A stretch of DNA of 9,563 nucleotides from an uncultured Lactobacillus sp. (GCA_947252915.1 CAMXWI010000022.1:1-9563); one strand, 5' to 3'; positions 1 through 9,082 are shown, numbered from the stretch's first letter. Translations and numbers: made by a program. The notes: generated from the letters alone by a model not told the origin.

Positions 1-15
1 CTCAATAGTTGATTT

Positions 16-22
16 GGAGGGG
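16..22 (+). promoter_or_regulatory. Ribosome binding site of rny
   Basis: GGAGGGG lies five bases before the ATG at 28 and fixes that start. The 15 bases before it hold nothing I can assign. The promoter of rny must lie outside the window. Confidence 0.8.
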
Positions 23-27
23 TCATA

Positions 28-1575
28 ATGAAAATATTGACGGCCGTCATCGCTATTGTTGCTTGTGTTTTTGGTTACTTTATTCGTCGCTTCATTGTGG
101 AACGACAAGTTGAACAGGCCAAAAATAATGCTAAGGAAATCATTTCGTCTGCTAAGAAAGAAGCGGCAACCGCAAAAAAGGAAGCCATTCTGGAAGCAAA
201 AGAAGAAAGTCATCGCTATCGGGAAAGTGTAGAACAGGATCTACAAGAGCGTCGTCAAGAAGTTCAAAAACAAGAGGAACGCTTAATTCAACGGGAAAAC
301 ACGTTGGATCGGAAGGATAGTGCCTTAGAAGATCGAGAAAATGTAATTAGTTCTCGGGAATCCAAATTGGATGTAAAACGAGAACAAGTTCAAAAAGATC
401 ATGAACAAGTGGCAAATTTAATCAAGCAACAAGCAGATAAATTGCAGGAAGTTGCAGGATTAAGTGAGGATCAAGCTAAGAAACTATTGCTAGCAAAATT
501 AAAGGAAGAGTTAGCAGTTGAACGCGATAAGATGATCCGAGAAAGTGAAGAAGACGCACAATTAACGGCGGAAAAGAAAGCTAAAAGTTTGATTGTTAGT
601 GCTATTCAACGGAGTAGTGCTGATATGGTATCAGAAGCAACAGTGTCAGTGGTTAATCTCCCTAATGATGATATGAAAGGACGAATTATTGGTCGTGAAG
701 GGCGTAATATTCGGACCTTAGAAACATTAACGGGAATCGATTTGATCATTGATGATACACCTGAAGCGGTGGTACTAAGTGGCTTTGATCCGGTCCGCCG
801 AGAAATTGCCAAAATGGCGCTGGAACGGCTAATTCAAGATGGGCGGATTCATCCAGCACGGATTGAAGAGGCAGTTGAAAAGGCGCGTAATGATATGGAT
901 GCACAACTACGTGAAGTCGGTGAAGAAACGATCTTTGACCTTGGAATTCATAGTATGCATCCTGATCTCATTAAGACAATTGGTCGAATGAAATACCGGA
1001 CAAGTTATGGTCAGAATGTTCTTCAACACTCAATTGAAGTTGCTAAATTGACAGAGATTATGGCAGCTGAACTGGGCGAAGATACCACTTTAGCTAAGCG
1101 TGCCGGATTATTACATGACATTGGTAAAGCAATTGACCATGAAGTTGATGGTTCTCATGTTGAATTAGGGGTTGAATTGACCCGTAAGTATAAGGAAAAT
1201 CCAGTGGTCATTAATACGATTGCTTCGCACCATGGAGATGTCCCAGCAACATCCATCATTGCGGTGCTGGTTCAAGCGGCAGATGCGATTTCTGGCGCCC
1301 GTCCAGGGGCACGGAGTGAGTCTTTGGAAGAGTACATTCAGCGGTTAAAGCAGCTTGAATCAATTGCCAATCATCATAAGGGTGTTGACCATAGTTATGC
1401 AATTCAAGCTGGTCGTGAAGTCCGGGTGATTGTTAAACCGAAGAAGGTTTCTGACAACCAGGCTGCTGCCTTGTCGCATGATATCAAACATGAAATTGAA
1501 GATCAGTTAGAGTATCCCGGACACATTAAGGTCACGGTTATTCGGGAAGTTCGTGCTGTAGACTATGCAAAATAA
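28..1575 (+). CDS. rny: Ribonuclease Y (RNase Y), membrane-anchored endoribonuclease
   Basis: RNase Y starts decay and processing of many mRNAs in Firmicutes by endonucleolytic cleavage at the inner face of the membrane. The 515-residue protein has the full family layout. Residues 1-20 form a hydrophobic N-terminal anchor followed by RR. Residues about 25-190 are a charged Lys/Glu/Arg/Gln-rich coiled coil. A KH RNA-binding domain follows, with the GRIIGREG loop at 218-225. The HD phosphohydrolase domain has H334 in VLQHS, the H363-D364 pair in LLHDIGK, H401-H402 in SHHGD and D419 in QAADA. The HD pair sits five residues earlier than in the B. subtilis enzyme (H368/D369, as I recall it), which fits the slightly shorter length. 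The ATG has a strong Shine-Dalgarno. The gene is separated from mutS by a terminator, so it is probably a separate transcription unit from the repair operon, apart from read-through. Confidence 0.97.
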   Translation: MKILTAVIAIVACVFGYFIRRFIVERQVEQAKNNAKEIISSAKKEAATAKKEAILEAKEESHRYRESVEQDLQERRQEVQKQEERLIQRENTLDRKDSALEDRENVISSRESKLDVKREQVQKDHEQVANLIKQQADKLQEVAGLSEDQAKKLLLAKLKEELAVERDKMIRESEEDAQLTAEKKAKSLIVSAIQRSSADMVSEATVSVVNLPNDDMKGRIIGREGRNIRTLETLTGIDLIIDDTPEAVVLSGFDPVRREIAKMALERLIQDGRIHPARIEEAVEKARNDMDAQLREVGEETIFDLGIHSMHPDLIKTIGRMKYRTSYGQNVLQHSIEVAKLTEIMAAELGEDTTLAKRAGLLHDIGKAIDHEVDGSHVELGVELTRKYKENPVVINTIASHHGDVPATSIIAVLVQAADAISGARPGARSESLEEYIQRLKQLESIANHHKGVDHSYAIQAGREVRVIVKPKKVSDNQAAALSHDIKHEIEDQLEYPGHIKVTVIREVRAVDYAK

Positions 1576-1580
1576 AAACG

Positions 1581-1607
1581 AGGCTGGGATGTTGACCCGG
1601 CCTTTTT
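1581..1607 (+). terminator. Rho-independent terminator after rny
   Basis: The stem AGGCTGGG (1581-1588) pairs with CCCGGCCT (1596-1603), with one T-G wobble and a seven-base loop. A run of T follows (1603-1607). AAACG (1576-1580) could also pair with CGTTT (1608-1612) around the T run. It starts six bases after the rny stop and precedes mutS, so it marks the operon boundary. Confidence 0.85.
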
Positions 1608-1617
1608 CGTTTAAAAT
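1592..1617 (+). promoter_or_regulatory. Weak candidate promoter for mutS
   Basis: TTGACC (1592-1597) resembles a -35 box and TAAAAT (1612-1617) a -10 box, but the 14-base spacing is short against the preferred 17. The -35 candidate overlaps the loop of the rny terminator. The mutS operon needs a promoter near here unless it depends on read-through, but this assignment is only a possibility. Confidence 0.2.
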
Positions 1618-1642
1618 GGTGAGAAGAGAGATCAAGTAACGA

Positions 1643-1649
1643 GAGGTGA
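1643..1649 (+). promoter_or_regulatory. Ribosome binding site that decides the mutS start
   Basis: GAGGTGA matches the 16S anti-Shine-Dalgarno. It contains the upstream in-frame GTG at 1646, so that GTG belongs to the binding site and is not the start. The ATG at 1652 is the natural initiator. A GTG at 1655 is also possible. Confidence 0.65.
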
Positions 1650-1651
1650 AA

Positions 1652-4279
1652 ATGGTGGCTAAAAAGCTAACGCCAATGATGGAACAATACCAGAAAGTAA
1701 AGGACCAATATCCGGATGCGTTCTTGTTTTATCGGTTGGGTGATTTTTATGAACTATTTAATGACGATGCAATTAAGGGTGCACAATTACTGGAGTTAAC
1801 ATTAACTAGTCGGAGCCATAGTGCGAAAAATCCTATTCCAATGTGTGGGGTTCCACACCGTGCTGTGGAAAACTATGTCGATATTTTGATTGACAAGGGG
1901 TATAAGGTAGCCATTTGTGAGCAGATGGAGGATCCTAAAAAAGCTAAGGGCATGGTTAAACGGGCAGTCACTAGATTAGTGACTCCGGGAACGCAAATGG
2001 ACCTAAAGGGCGATCAGGCCCAGAGTAACAATTACTTAACAGCGGTCTATCTGGATGGTAGTGACTACTGCCTGGCTTATGCGGACTTATCAACCGGGGA
2101 ACTGAAAGCCACAACTTTTCAGCAGCAGAGTGAGTTGATGAATGAATTAATTAACCTACAAACGCGTGAAGTTGTTCATTTTGAAAAGTTGCCGCAATCC
2201 ATTACTGATGAATTAGGAAAACGGAATATTTTAATTTCTAGTCAACCTCAGTTGGCAAAGGAAGCAGAAGTTAGTTATCTGACCCAGAATCTGGAAAACC
2301 AAAATCAGCAACACGTGGTTGCTATTTTGGTGTCATACCTTTTGACAACCCAGAAACGTTCGCTGGCGCATTTACAAATTGCGCAGTCATATCAGCCAAG
2401 CTCTTTTATGAAAATTGATCATTATTCAAAAACTAATCTTGAATTAATGACGAACTTACGGAGCGGCAAACGGCAAGGGACGCTGGTGTGGTTGCTGGAT
2501 GAAACCAAAACGGCGATGGGAAGTCGGCTATTAAAACGCTGGTTAGATCGACCGTTAATCAACCAGCAAAAGATCGAAGAGCGACAGGATAAAGTGCAAG
2601 TTCTTTTAGATAATTACTTTGAACGCCAGAACCTTCAAGATGAATTGATTAAGGTGTATGACTTAGAACGATTGGCCGGGCGTGTGGCGTATGGCAGTGT
2701 TAATGGTCGGGATTTGATCCAATTAAAAACTTCACTGCAACAGGTACCAAAAATTAAATATGTGTTGGAAACGATGGATTCACCAGTGTTTGACGAGCTT
2801 GTTAATCGGTTGGATCCACTGGAAGACATTGCTGATTTAATTGACCAGGCCATTAATGATGATCCACCGATTTCGGTAACGGATGGTGGAGTTATTAAAG
2901 ACCACTATAATGATCAACTAGATAATTACCGTGACGCCATGAATAATGGAAAACAATGGATTGCCGATTTGCAACAAAAAGAACGTCAAACGACCGGAAT
3001 TAATAACTTAAAGATTGGTTATAACCATGTGTTTGGCTATTACATTGAAGTTACCAAGGTGAATTTGGATAAACTCCCTAAAGATCGCTACGAACGAAAA
3101 CAGACACTAACGAACGCAGAACGTTTCTCAACCCCAGAATTAAAGGAAAAGGAAGCACTAATCCTAGGGGCACAGGAAAAATCAACCGCGTTGGAGTATG
3201 ATTTGTTTGTGGAAGTGCGTGAGCAGGTGAAAACTGCGATTGAACGACTTCAAGCGCTCGCGGAAGCGTTATCTGAATTAGATGTTTTACAAAGTTTTGC
3301 TGTAGTTTCGGAAAAATATCATTTTGTGCGGCCAGAGTTGAATCATGATCATCAGCTAATGATCAAAAATGGTCGCCATCCGGTAGTTGAAAAATTTATG
3401 GGCCATCAAGAATACGTCCCGAATGATGTTCAAATGGGGCAAGATACGGATATTCTACTGATTACCGGACCTAACATGTCGGGAAAGAGTACTTATATGC
3501 GCCAATTAGCTTTGTCGGCAGTGATGGCCCAAATGGGTTGTTTTATTCCGGCTGAAAAAGCTAATATGCCGATTTTTGATCAGATTTTCACCCGAATTGG
3601 TGCTGCCGATGATTTAGTATCAGGTGAAAGTACCTTCATGGTTGAAATGATGGAAGCCAACAATGCTTTACTGCATGCTACCCGTAATAGCTTAATTTTG
3701 TTTGATGAAATTGGTCGGGGAACGGCGACTTATGACGGGATGGCACTAGCACAGGCGATTATTGAATATGTTCATAATAATGTGCACGCCAAGACCCTCT
3801 TTTCAACTCACTATCATGAGTTAACTGGCTTGGATCAGCAGTTGGATAAATTGCAAAATGTTCATGTTGGTGCCACTGAAGAAAACGGTGAATTAATCTT
3901 CCTCCATAAGGTGACAGCAGGTCCGGCAGATAAGTCATATGGGATTCATGTTGCTAAACTGGCTGGGATGCCGGCAACGTTACTGAAGCGGGCTAATCAT
4001 ATCCTACAGTCGTTGGAGAGTGAGCATGAAGATGATCATGTCGCTGGAGCTACGCATACTGAACCTAAAGAAGTTAATACGGTTAATGAAAGCAATGCGC
4101 AGCAGCAGTATCCAGAGGAGCAAGATGGTCAGCTGGCACTCTTTTCACCAGCACCTAAGCAGTCAAGTCGTCGGCGAAATGATAAGGTACTTAAGCAATT
4201 ACAAGACTTAGATTTGATGAGCATGACGCCGATGGAAGTAATGAATCAAGTTTACCAGTGGCAGCAAAAGTTAAAGTAG
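1652..4279 (+). CDS. mutS: DNA mismatch repair protein MutS
   Basis: MutS recognises base mismatches and small loops and, as an ATP-dependent sliding clamp, recruits MutL. The 875-residue protein is full length for bacterial MutS1. The mismatch-reading Phe-X-Glu motif is F32-Y33-E34 in GDFYELF. The connector, lever and clamp regions follow. The C-terminal ABC-type ATPase has Walker [10 protein letters not shown] at 606-614, an ABC signature region around SGEST, Walker B ending in D685-E686, and the H-loop histidine H720 in STHYH. After a hydrophilic linker (about 790-825), QLALF at 827-831 fits a sliding-clamp binding motif, followed by a short C-terminal helical tail. The start at 1652 follows a GAGGTGA ribosome binding site; an in-frame GTG at 1646 lies inside that site. 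It heads an operon with mutL 12 bases downstream. Nothing is missing or broken. Confidence 0.97.
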   Translation: MVAKKLTPMMEQYQKVKDQYPDAFLFYRLGDFYELFNDDAIKGAQLLELTLTSRSHSAKNPIPMCGVPHRAVENYVDILIDKGYKVAICEQMEDPKKAKGMVKRAVTRLVTPGTQMDLKGDQAQSNNYLTAVYLDGSDYCLAYADLSTGELKATTFQQQSELMNELINLQTREVVHFEKLPQSITDELGKRNILISSQPQLAKEAEVSYLTQNLENQNQQHVVAILVSYLLTTQKRSLAHLQIAQSYQPSSFMKIDHYSKTNLELMTNLRSGKRQGTLVWLLDETKTAMGSRLLKRWLDRPLINQQKIEERQDKVQVLLDNYFERQNLQDELIKVYDLERLAGRVAYGSVNGRDLIQLKTSLQQVPKIKYVLETMDSPVFDELVNRLDPLEDIADLIDQAINDDPPISVTDGGVIKDHYNDQLDNYRDAMNNGKQWIADLQQKERQTTGINNLKIGYNHVFGYYIEVTKVNLDKLPKDRYERKQTLTNAERFSTPELKEKEALILGAQEKSTALEYDLFVEVREQVKTAIERLQALAEALSELDVLQSFAVVSEKYHFVRPELNHDHQLMIKNGRHPVVEKFMGHQEYVPNDVQMGQDTDILLITGPNMSGKSTYMRQLALSAVMAQMGCFIPAEKANMPIFDQIFTRIGAADDLVSGESTFMVEMMEANNALLHATRNSLILFDEIGRGTATYDGMALAQAIIEYVHNNVHAKTLFSTHYHELTGLDQQLDKLQNVHVGATEENGELIFLHKVTAGPADKSYGIHVAKLAGMPATLLKRANHILQSLESEHEDDHVAGATHTEPKEVNTVNESNAQQQYPEEQDGQLALFSPAPKQSSRRRNDKVLKQLQDLDLMSMTPMEVMNQVYQWQQKLK

Positions 4280-4290
4280 GGATGATGTGA
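4278..4290 (+). promoter_or_regulatory. mutS-mutL junction: ribosome binding site plus ATGATGTGA mini-ORF
   Basis: AGGGATGATGTGA lies between the mutS stop and the TTG start of mutL. It supplies an AGGG/GATG-type Shine-Dalgarno 8-10 bases before the TTG. It also contains two in-phase ATG codons (4282, 4285) followed at once by TGA (4288), out of frame with mutL. The two ATGs cannot start mutL, which supports the TTG. Confidence 0.5.
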
Positions 4291-4291
4291 A

Positions 4292-6280
4292 TTGGGTAAA
4301 ATTCATGAATTAAATAATGTACTTGCGAATCAAATTGCGGCTGGTGAAGTGATCGAACGTCCAGCCTCAATTATCAAAGAGTTAGTCGAAAACTCCCTTG
4401 ACGCTCACAGTAAAAGAATTGATATTGTGGTGACCAAAGCGGGACTGGGTGAATTAAGGGTGATTGATGATGGTGATGGAATTGCCACGGAAGACGTTAA
4501 AGAAGCTTTTAAGCGCCATGCCACCAGTAAGATCAGTACCCGGCAAGACCTGTTTCGCGTGCAGACGATGGGTTTTCGTGGCGAAGCGCTACCAAGTATT
4601 GCTTCAGTTGCAGATGTAGTAATGACAACGGCGACTGGTGGTGCATCAGGAACAATGATCCACTTTCATGGTGGCGAACTAAAAGATTTTCAGGCTGCAC
4701 CAGCACGGCGCGGTACGGATGTCAAAGTTAGTGAGCTGTTTTTTAACACTCCGGCCCGCCTAAAATACCTCAAATCACCGCAGACGGAACTTAGTCGAAT
4801 GGTTGATATTATTAACCGGTTAGCGCTTGCCAATCCTGATGTGGCGATTTCATTTACTCATGACGGTCGGGAAATGTTTCGGTCGGCCGGAAATGGCAAT
4901 GTTCAACAAGTGATTGCAGCAATTTATGGGGTCAAAGTGGGGCGTAAAATGTTAGCAATTCACGGCGCTGATCCAGATTTTACGGTTGATGGCTTTGTTT
5001 CTTTACCAGAACTAACCCGTGCAAGCAGGCAGTACATGACGATTACTATCAATCATCGTTACGTGCGTAATTACCAATTAACAAAAGCGATTATTGAGGG
5101 TTACGGCTCTAAATTAATGGTTGGTCGCTATCCAGTAGTGGTCATTAATATTGATTTGGATCCACTGTTGGTGGACGTTAATGTGCATCCTGTTAAACGA
5201 GAGGTTCGTCTAAGTAAGGAGCAACAACTGGCAACCTTAATCAGTACGACTATTCAGCAGAAAATTGCTCAGCAGAATTTAATTCCAGATGTTGGCGAAC
5301 GGGCCAATCAATTACTAACCACGCCGAATTTGTCGGTGGTTGAGGAAAAAACTGATAAGTATAGTCAAACTGCTAATTTAACGAGCACGGAAAACGTTGC
5401 CCATGTTCCGGCGGATCATAGTAATCCGGCGAAAGCTGATAGTAGGGATAGTATTGTTGAAAAACCGATTGTTATCCATAGTCGGGCTGAACTTCAACAA
5501 CCGCGGTTAAAAGAATTTGATCGTAAATATCAAAATGAAGTTGCAACCCCGTTTAGTGATGAGCAAATCAACGTGAATAATAGAAAAGAGACTAACCGGC
5601 AGACTGAAGAAGTAAGCCTGGCGATTAATGATCAAGAAGATCATGATCAACAGCGCTTCCCTGAATTACAATACATTGGCCAATTACAAGGGACCTTTTT
5701 ATTGGCGCAGGCTTCTGATGGGTTATATATTATTGACCAACATGCTGCCCAAGAACGGGTTAACTATGAACGGTTTAGGAAAGCAATTGGGCAGGTTTCA
5801 GCCGATCAACAAAATTTTTTACAGCCGTTGGTATTAAATTATTCCGTCGCAGATGCTTTAAAAATCAATGAACAATTAACCACCTTGCAACAGGTTGGTC
5901 TTCACTTGGAACAATTTGGTCAAAACAGCTTTTTATTATCTAGCCATCCGACTTGGTTTATTGATGGTCAGGAAGAAGATACTGCTCGTGAAATGATTGA
6001 TTGGGTAATTCAAAATGGTCATCTTACGGTAGCAGAATTTCGTGCCAAAACGGCGATTATGATGAGCTGTAAGCGGGCCATCAAAGCCAATCATCGTCTG
6101 GATGCTTTACAAGCTAAGGCCCTATTAAAAACTTTACCGCATTGTGAAAATCCATTTAATTGTCCTCATGGCCGTCCAGTATTGATTCACTTTACTGATA
6201 CTGACTTAGAGAAGTTATTTAAACGGATTCAGGAAAGTCATCAACCGTTTGCTAACGATTTTGATGATCATGAGTATTAG
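4292..6280 (+). CDS. mutL: DNA mismatch repair protein MutL with endonuclease motif
   Basis: MutL couples mismatch recognition by MutS to strand removal. The 662-residue protein begins at a TTG; the N-terminus [20 protein letters not shown] matches the family start, so this non-ATG start is well supported. The GHKL ATPase domain shows E30 and N34 in KELVEN, DDGDG at 59-63 and GFRGEA at 94-99. A variable polar linker covers about 340-455. The C-terminal domain carries the metal-dependent nicking motif DQHAAQE at 482-488 with the second Glu E493, the SCKRA segment around C593 and CPHGRP at 624-629. It is therefore an active-endonuclease type of MutL, as in bacteria lacking MutH. QNFLQP at 507-512 fits the QXX(L/I)XP sliding-clamp motif described for B. 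subtilis MutL. The gene is translationally close to mutS (12-base gap) and ruvA (14-base gap). Confidence 0.97.
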   Translation: MGKIHELNNVLANQIAAGEVIERPASIIKELVENSLDAHSKRIDIVVTKAGLGELRVIDDGDGIATEDVKEAFKRHATSKISTRQDLFRVQTMGFRGEALPSIASVADVVMTTATGGASGTMIHFHGGELKDFQAAPARRGTDVKVSELFFNTPARLKYLKSPQTELSRMVDIINRLALANPDVAISFTHDGREMFRSAGNGNVQQVIAAIYGVKVGRKMLAIHGADPDFTVDGFVSLPELTRASRQYMTITINHRYVRNYQLTKAIIEGYGSKLMVGRYPVVVINIDLDPLLVDVNVHPVKREVRLSKEQQLATLISTTIQQKIAQQNLIPDVGERANQLLTTPNLSVVEEKTDKYSQTANLTSTENVAHVPADHSNPAKADSRDSIVEKPIVIHSRAELQQPRLKEFDRKYQNEVATPFSDEQINVNNRKETNRQTEEVSLAINDQEDHDQQRFPELQYIGQLQGTFLLAQASDGLYIIDQHAAQERVNYERFRKAIGQVSADQQNFLQPLVLNYSVADALKINEQLTTLQQVGLHLEQFGQNSFLLSSHPTWFIDGQEEDTAREMIDWVIQNGHLTVAEFRAKTAIMMSCKRAIKANHRLDALQAKALLKTLPHCENPFNCPHGRPVLIHFTDTDLEKLFKRIQESHQPFANDFDDHEY

Positions 6281-6294
6281 AAACGAGGAAGAGA

Positions 6295-6897
6295 ATGTAC
6301 GAATATCTACTGGGAACCATTACGGAAGCCCATCCTGATTATTTAGTAATTGAAGTGAATGGGGTTGGCTTTCGGGTTCAAGTTGCTAACCCTTATAGCT
6401 ATCCATTAAATGAAGATGCGACTAAGATTTACGTCTATCAAGCAGTTCGCGATGATGCAATTAGTCTATTCGGCTTTCACAATGCCGAAGAAAAGCGCCT
6501 TTTTACAAAATTATTAGCTGTATCTGGCATTGGTCCAAAGAGTGCGTTAGCAATTCTTGCTAACCCTGATCATGAAGGATTAGTCGAAGCGATTGCTAAT
6601 AATAATGTTTCATACATTACCAAATTTCCGGGAATTGGTAAAAAAACGGCTTCACGAATTATTATTGAATTACAGGATAAGGTTGACTCATTATTGCCAA
6701 CGTTTGATCTACGGCCACAAGTTGAACAACGACCGACGAATGATCAAGATAACCCTGAATTAGCGGATGCTTTAGCTGCATTAAAGGCGTTGGGGTATTC
6801 AGCAAAGGATGTTAAAAAAGTGGCTAGTTCACTTAAGCAAGAAGGAGGTCTCACAACAGACCAATATCTACGGAAGGGTTTGACCTTATTGAGTTAG
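6295..6897 (+). CDS. ruvA: Holliday junction branch migration protein RuvA
   Basis: RuvA binds four-way DNA junctions as a tetramer and loads the RuvB motor for branch migration. At 200 residues it has the usual size and the three expected domains. An N-terminal OB fold (1 to about 65) opens with MYEYLLGTI and has [10 protein letters not shown]. Two helix-hairpin-helix motifs follow, centred on VSGIGPK at 76-82 and FPGIGKK at 111-117. After a flexible linker (about 140-152), the C-terminal RuvB-contacting helical domain begins at [11 protein letters not shown] (153) with [10 protein letters not shown]. The ATG follows GAGGAAGAG with six bases from GAGG. It is in the mutSL operon and its stop lies just before the ribosome binding site of ruvB. 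Confidence 0.97.
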   Translation: MYEYLLGTITEAHPDYLVIEVNGVGFRVQVANPYSYPLNEDATKIYVYQAVRDDAISLFGFHNAEEKRLFTKLLAVSGIGPKSALAILANPDHEGLVEAIANNNVSYITKFPGIGKKTASRIIIELQDKVDSLLPTFDLRPQVEQRPTNDQDNPELADALAALKALGYSAKDVKKVASSLKQEGGLTTDQYLRKGLTLLS

Positions 6898-6900
6898 TGA

Positions 6901-6907
6901 AAGGAGG
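6901..6907 (+). promoter_or_regulatory. Ribosome binding site that decides the ruvB start
   Basis: AAGGAGG is a near-perfect Shine-Dalgarno, starting four bases after the ruvA stop. The upstream in-frame GTG at 6910 is only two bases away, too close. The ATG at 6913 is five bases away and is preferred. Confidence 0.7.
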
Positions 6908-6912
6908 ATGTG

Positions 6913-7926
6913 ATGGTGAGTGATGCAGAAAATATTATGTCAAATCAAGCGGCTAATGAAAATGAAAGCATAATCGAAAAGAGTTTGCGTCCGCAGACCT
7001 TGGATGATTACATTGGCCAGCGTAAAATCAAAAAAGAATTGAGAGTCTACATCACAGCTGCTAAATCCCGTTCTGAAGCATTGGATCATGTTTTGCTGTA
7101 TGGACCACCAGGTCTTGGTAAAACAACATTAGCAATGGTGGTGGCGCATGAAATGGGTGTGCAAATCAAAACGACCAGTGGTCCTGCAATTGAAAAACCA
7201 GGGGATTTAGTAGCGTTGTTAAATGAATTGCAAGCCGGGGATGTGCTCTTTATTGATGAAATTCACCGGTTGCCAAAGGTGGTTGAAGAAATGCTGTACT
7301 CAGCCATGGAAGATTTCTATATTGACATAGTGGTCGGTGAAGGGCCGACTGCACATCCAGTTCACTTTCCATTACCACCCTTTACATTGATTGGGGCAAC
7401 CACCCGGGCTGGTGCACTATCGGCTCCCTTGAGAGATCGTTTTGGAATTGTCGAACATATGGCGTACTACGATTCAGCAGAACTTCAGCAAATTATTTTA
7501 CGGAGTGCTGATATTTTTAAAATTTCAATTGAGCAGACAGGAGCACATGAATTAGCGTTGCGGTCGCGAGGAACACCACGAATTGCCAACCGGCTATTAA
7601 AGCGGGTGCGCGATTTTGCTCAGGTTGCTAAGAAGCCAGCCGTTGATCATGAGATTGTGGTTAAGGCGCTCCGCTTACTTCAAGTTGATGGCAAGGGTCT
7701 GGATGAAGTCGACCGGAAGATGCTTTTAACAATGATTAACCTGTATCATGGTGGCCCAGTCGGGGTGAAAACAATTGCTGCTAATATTGGTGAAGAAGTC
7801 GATACGATTGAGGAAATGTACGAGCCATACTTATTACAAATCGGCTTTCTGTCACGAACTTCCCGTGGTCGAGTAGTAACACCAGCCGCATATGAACACT
7901 TAGGGTTAAATTATGAGCCGAATTAA
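6913..7926 (+). CDS. ruvB: Holliday junction branch migration ATPase RuvB
   Basis: RuvB is the hexameric AAA+ motor that drives branch migration of Holliday junctions together with RuvA. The 337-residue protein is of normal length. After a short variable N-terminal tail, the conserved start [13 protein letters not shown] is seen. Walker A is GPPGLGKTT at 64-72 (K70), Walker B is FIDE with D115-E116, and sensor 1 lies in [15 protein letters not shown] at 174-178 holds the arginine-finger region and GTPR at 220-223 the sensor 2 arginine. The C-terminal winged-helix DNA-binding domain ends in [14 protein letters not shown] three bases upstream is in frame but too near the Shine-Dalgarno. The gene closes the canonical repair/recombination part of the operon; the Tgt-like gene starts 14 bases after its stop. 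Confidence 0.97.
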   Translation: MVSDAENIMSNQAANENESIIEKSLRPQTLDDYIGQRKIKKELRVYITAAKSRSEALDHVLLYGPPGLGKTTLAMVVAHEMGVQIKTTSGPAIEKPGDLVALLNELQAGDVLFIDEIHRLPKVVEEMLYSAMEDFYIDIVVGEGPTAHPVHFPLPPFTLIGATTRAGALSAPLRDRFGIVEHMAYYDSAELQQIILRSADIFKISIEQTGAHELALRSRGTPRIANRLLKRVRDFAQVAKKPAVDHEIVVKALRLLQVDGKGLDEVDRKMLLTMINLYHGGPVGVKTIAANIGEEVDTIEEMYEPYLLQIGFLSRTSRGRVVTPAAYEHLGLNYEPN

Positions 7927-7928
7927 AT

Positions 7929-7933
7929 GGGGA
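7929..7933 (+). promoter_or_regulatory. Ribosome binding site of the Tgt-like gene
   Basis: GGGGA lies seven bases before the ATG at 7941. The in-frame ATG at 7935 is only one or two bases from it, so 7941 is the better start. An intact site argues that the Tgt-like gene is still translated. Confidence 0.55.
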
Positions 7934-7940
7934 AATGGTA

Positions 7941-9008
7941 ATGGAAAATCAGTTTAAAATTTTAGCTTCACGTTCTGGAAAGGGACAACTACGGAGGGGC
8001 GAACTAATTACTGACCATGGTTCAATTCAAACACCAGCAGTGATTCCTTTTGCAAAGCGAGGAGCGGTCAGTCCATTAACGATGACTGAATTAGCATCGC
8101 TAGAATGCCAAGGCTTAGTGGTACCGGCGTTACCGTTTTTTGTTCAACCTGGTGAAAAAGCAATGCAAAAACTTGGTTCATTGCAAAAGTTCATGAACTG
8201 GTCACGACCTTTAATGTCATTGGTGGCGGAGTTTGGACCAATGCAGAAGGTTAAGAAGAATGCTGGTGAGCTGGGGATTCGTTATGAAGAACCATTTACC
8301 AAAGCTCATAAACGGTTAACGAGTTACCAAGCAAATCAATTCCAGGTATTGGGCAAAGCTGATATTCAATTTCCTGTTTATCAGGTTCCTGACTACTATG
8401 CGCCAGTTGACGATTTGAAAACTGCAGTCGAATTGAATCTCACATGGCAGAAACAAATCAATAGTAAGTGGGGAGTGGTTGTCGGTGCTGGCTTGCGAGC
8501 GCTTCGTAGCCACTGCATTACCGAGCTAGGGGACAAATGTGGTTACTTAATTGCTGATCTGCCAGATGAACCTGAAGAGTGGTATCGGATTGTTAAAGAG
8601 ACTTGTGACCTATTGCCAAATGATCGTCCCCGACTGATCATTGCATCAGATAGTTGGCAAATATTTGCTGCACTACGTTTGGGCGTTGATATTGTAATCA
8701 CTGCGTTACCAATGGAGGCTGCTCACCGTGGTGAGCTATACACAGCAACAGGCGCTTGTCGGATTGGTCATGAAAAATATCAGGATGATTCACGATTAAT
8801 AACTGTGCATGCCGCAACACAGGTTACGTGTGCTTACTTACACTATCTTAACCATCAGCGCGATCCCTTGGCTGACCATTATTTAGGATTGAACAATTGG
8901 TGGTGGATCAATAGTTTTGTTGAACAATTCCGGGATGCGATTCAAACAGAAAATTCAGAAAAGATTAATGACTTGTGGCGGATCGCTAAATATTATACTG
9001 AGGGTTGA
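7941..9008 (+). CDS. Degenerate tRNA-guanine transglycosylase-like protein, probable pseudoenzyme
   Basis: The 355-residue product resembles bacterial Tgt (about 375-380 residues), the enzyme that exchanges guanine 34 for preQ1 in queuosine tRNAs. Framework matches include RRGEL near 18-22, QPGEKAMQKLGSLQKFMNW (69-87), GVDI before LP (248-257), AYLHYL (298-303) and RDAI (331-334). By alignment from memory with E. coli Tgt, the first catalytic Asp (DSGGFQ) is L94 and there is no Asp at all from 26 to 140. The pocket Asp of FDEC is Y147 and the Gln of IIQG is V181. GGLAVGE has become ADLPDE-like (205-210), and the nucleophile Asp is I253. The zinc region has lost about three residues and all three Cys ligands, and the ligand His is N318. 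The frame, ribosome binding site and base use look normal, so it is not obviously decaying. Transglycosylation is very unlikely; the function is unknown. tRNA binding is a guess. It occupies the usual tgt position between ruvB and yajC, without queA. Confidence 0.85.
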   Translation: MENQFKILASRSGKGQLRRGELITDHGSIQTPAVIPFAKRGAVSPLTMTELASLECQGLVVPALPFFVQPGEKAMQKLGSLQKFMNWSRPLMSLVAEFGPMQKVKKNAGELGIRYEEPFTKAHKRLTSYQANQFQVLGKADIQFPVYQVPDYYAPVDDLKTAVELNLTWQKQINSKWGVVVGAGLRALRSHCITELGDKCGYLIADLPDEPEEWYRIVKETCDLLPNDRPRLIIASDSWQIFAALRLGVDIVITALPMEAAHRGELYTATGACRIGHEKYQDDSRLITVHAATQVTCAYLHYLNHQRDPLADHYLGLNNWWWINSFVEQFRDAIQTENSEKINDLWRIAKYYTEG

Positions 9009-9039
9009 AATAAGATAGTGGTAATTACCCTTGTTTTTT
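9000..9039 (+). terminator. Weak terminator-like hairpin before yajC
   Basis: AGGGT (9001-9005) can pair with ACCCT (9027-9031), with a G-T pair outside, over a loop of about 21 bases. T6 follows at 9034-9039 after a G. Inside the loop is the palindrome GGTAATTACC (9020-9029), which competes for the same bases. It begins inside the last codons of the Tgt-like gene. The stem is short, so termination would be partial at best. The rest of the 74-base gap is AT-rich. I see no convincing promoter there. Confidence 0.3.
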
Positions 9040-9065
9040 GGTATTCTTAAAGGTGAATTATTTTT

Positions 9066-9076
9066 AGAAGGGATGA
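9066..9076 (+). promoter_or_regulatory. Ribosome binding site that decides the yajC start
   Basis: AGAAGGGATGA ends six bases before the TTG at 9083 (GGG is 10 bases away). The next in-frame ATG at 9098 has no Shine-Dalgarno of its own, so the TTG is preferred. Confidence 0.55.
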
Positions 9077-9082
9077 AGAATA

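Noticed and set aside
606..812. Open frame on the minus strand inside rny
   Set aside because: It lies wholly within the conserved KH region of RNase Y on the other strand and has no ribosome binding site or family likeness.
4020..4211. Second + strand frame inside the 3' part of mutS
   Set aside because: It overlaps the MutS linker and clamp-binding motif in another frame, is Met/Ser/Lys-rich, and shows no recognisable domain.
5629..5649. Cluster of TGATCA/GATCATGATC palindromes in mutL
   Set aside because: These are short GAT/ATC-rich codons for Asp, Gln and His in the variable linker region. No stable stem and no repeat elsewhere suggests a function.
5628..5837. Out-of-frame open frame within mutL
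   Set aside because: It covers the conserved DQHAAQE endonuclease motif of MutL in the wrong frame. It is a shadow of the real gene.
6842..6849. Perfect AAGGAGG-type Shine-Dalgarno inside ruvA
   Set aside because: No start codon lies at a suitable distance, and the bases encode conserved RuvA tail residues.
7941..9008. Reading the Tgt-like gene as a DpdA-type DNA-modification enzyme
   Set aside because: DpdA enzymes keep catalytic aspartates and lie with other dpd genes. This protein has neither.
7941..9008. Reading the Tgt-like gene as broken by a frameshift
   Set aside because: The likeness to Tgt runs through one frame from N- to C-terminus with no stop, so the residue losses are substitutions and a small deletion, not a frame error.
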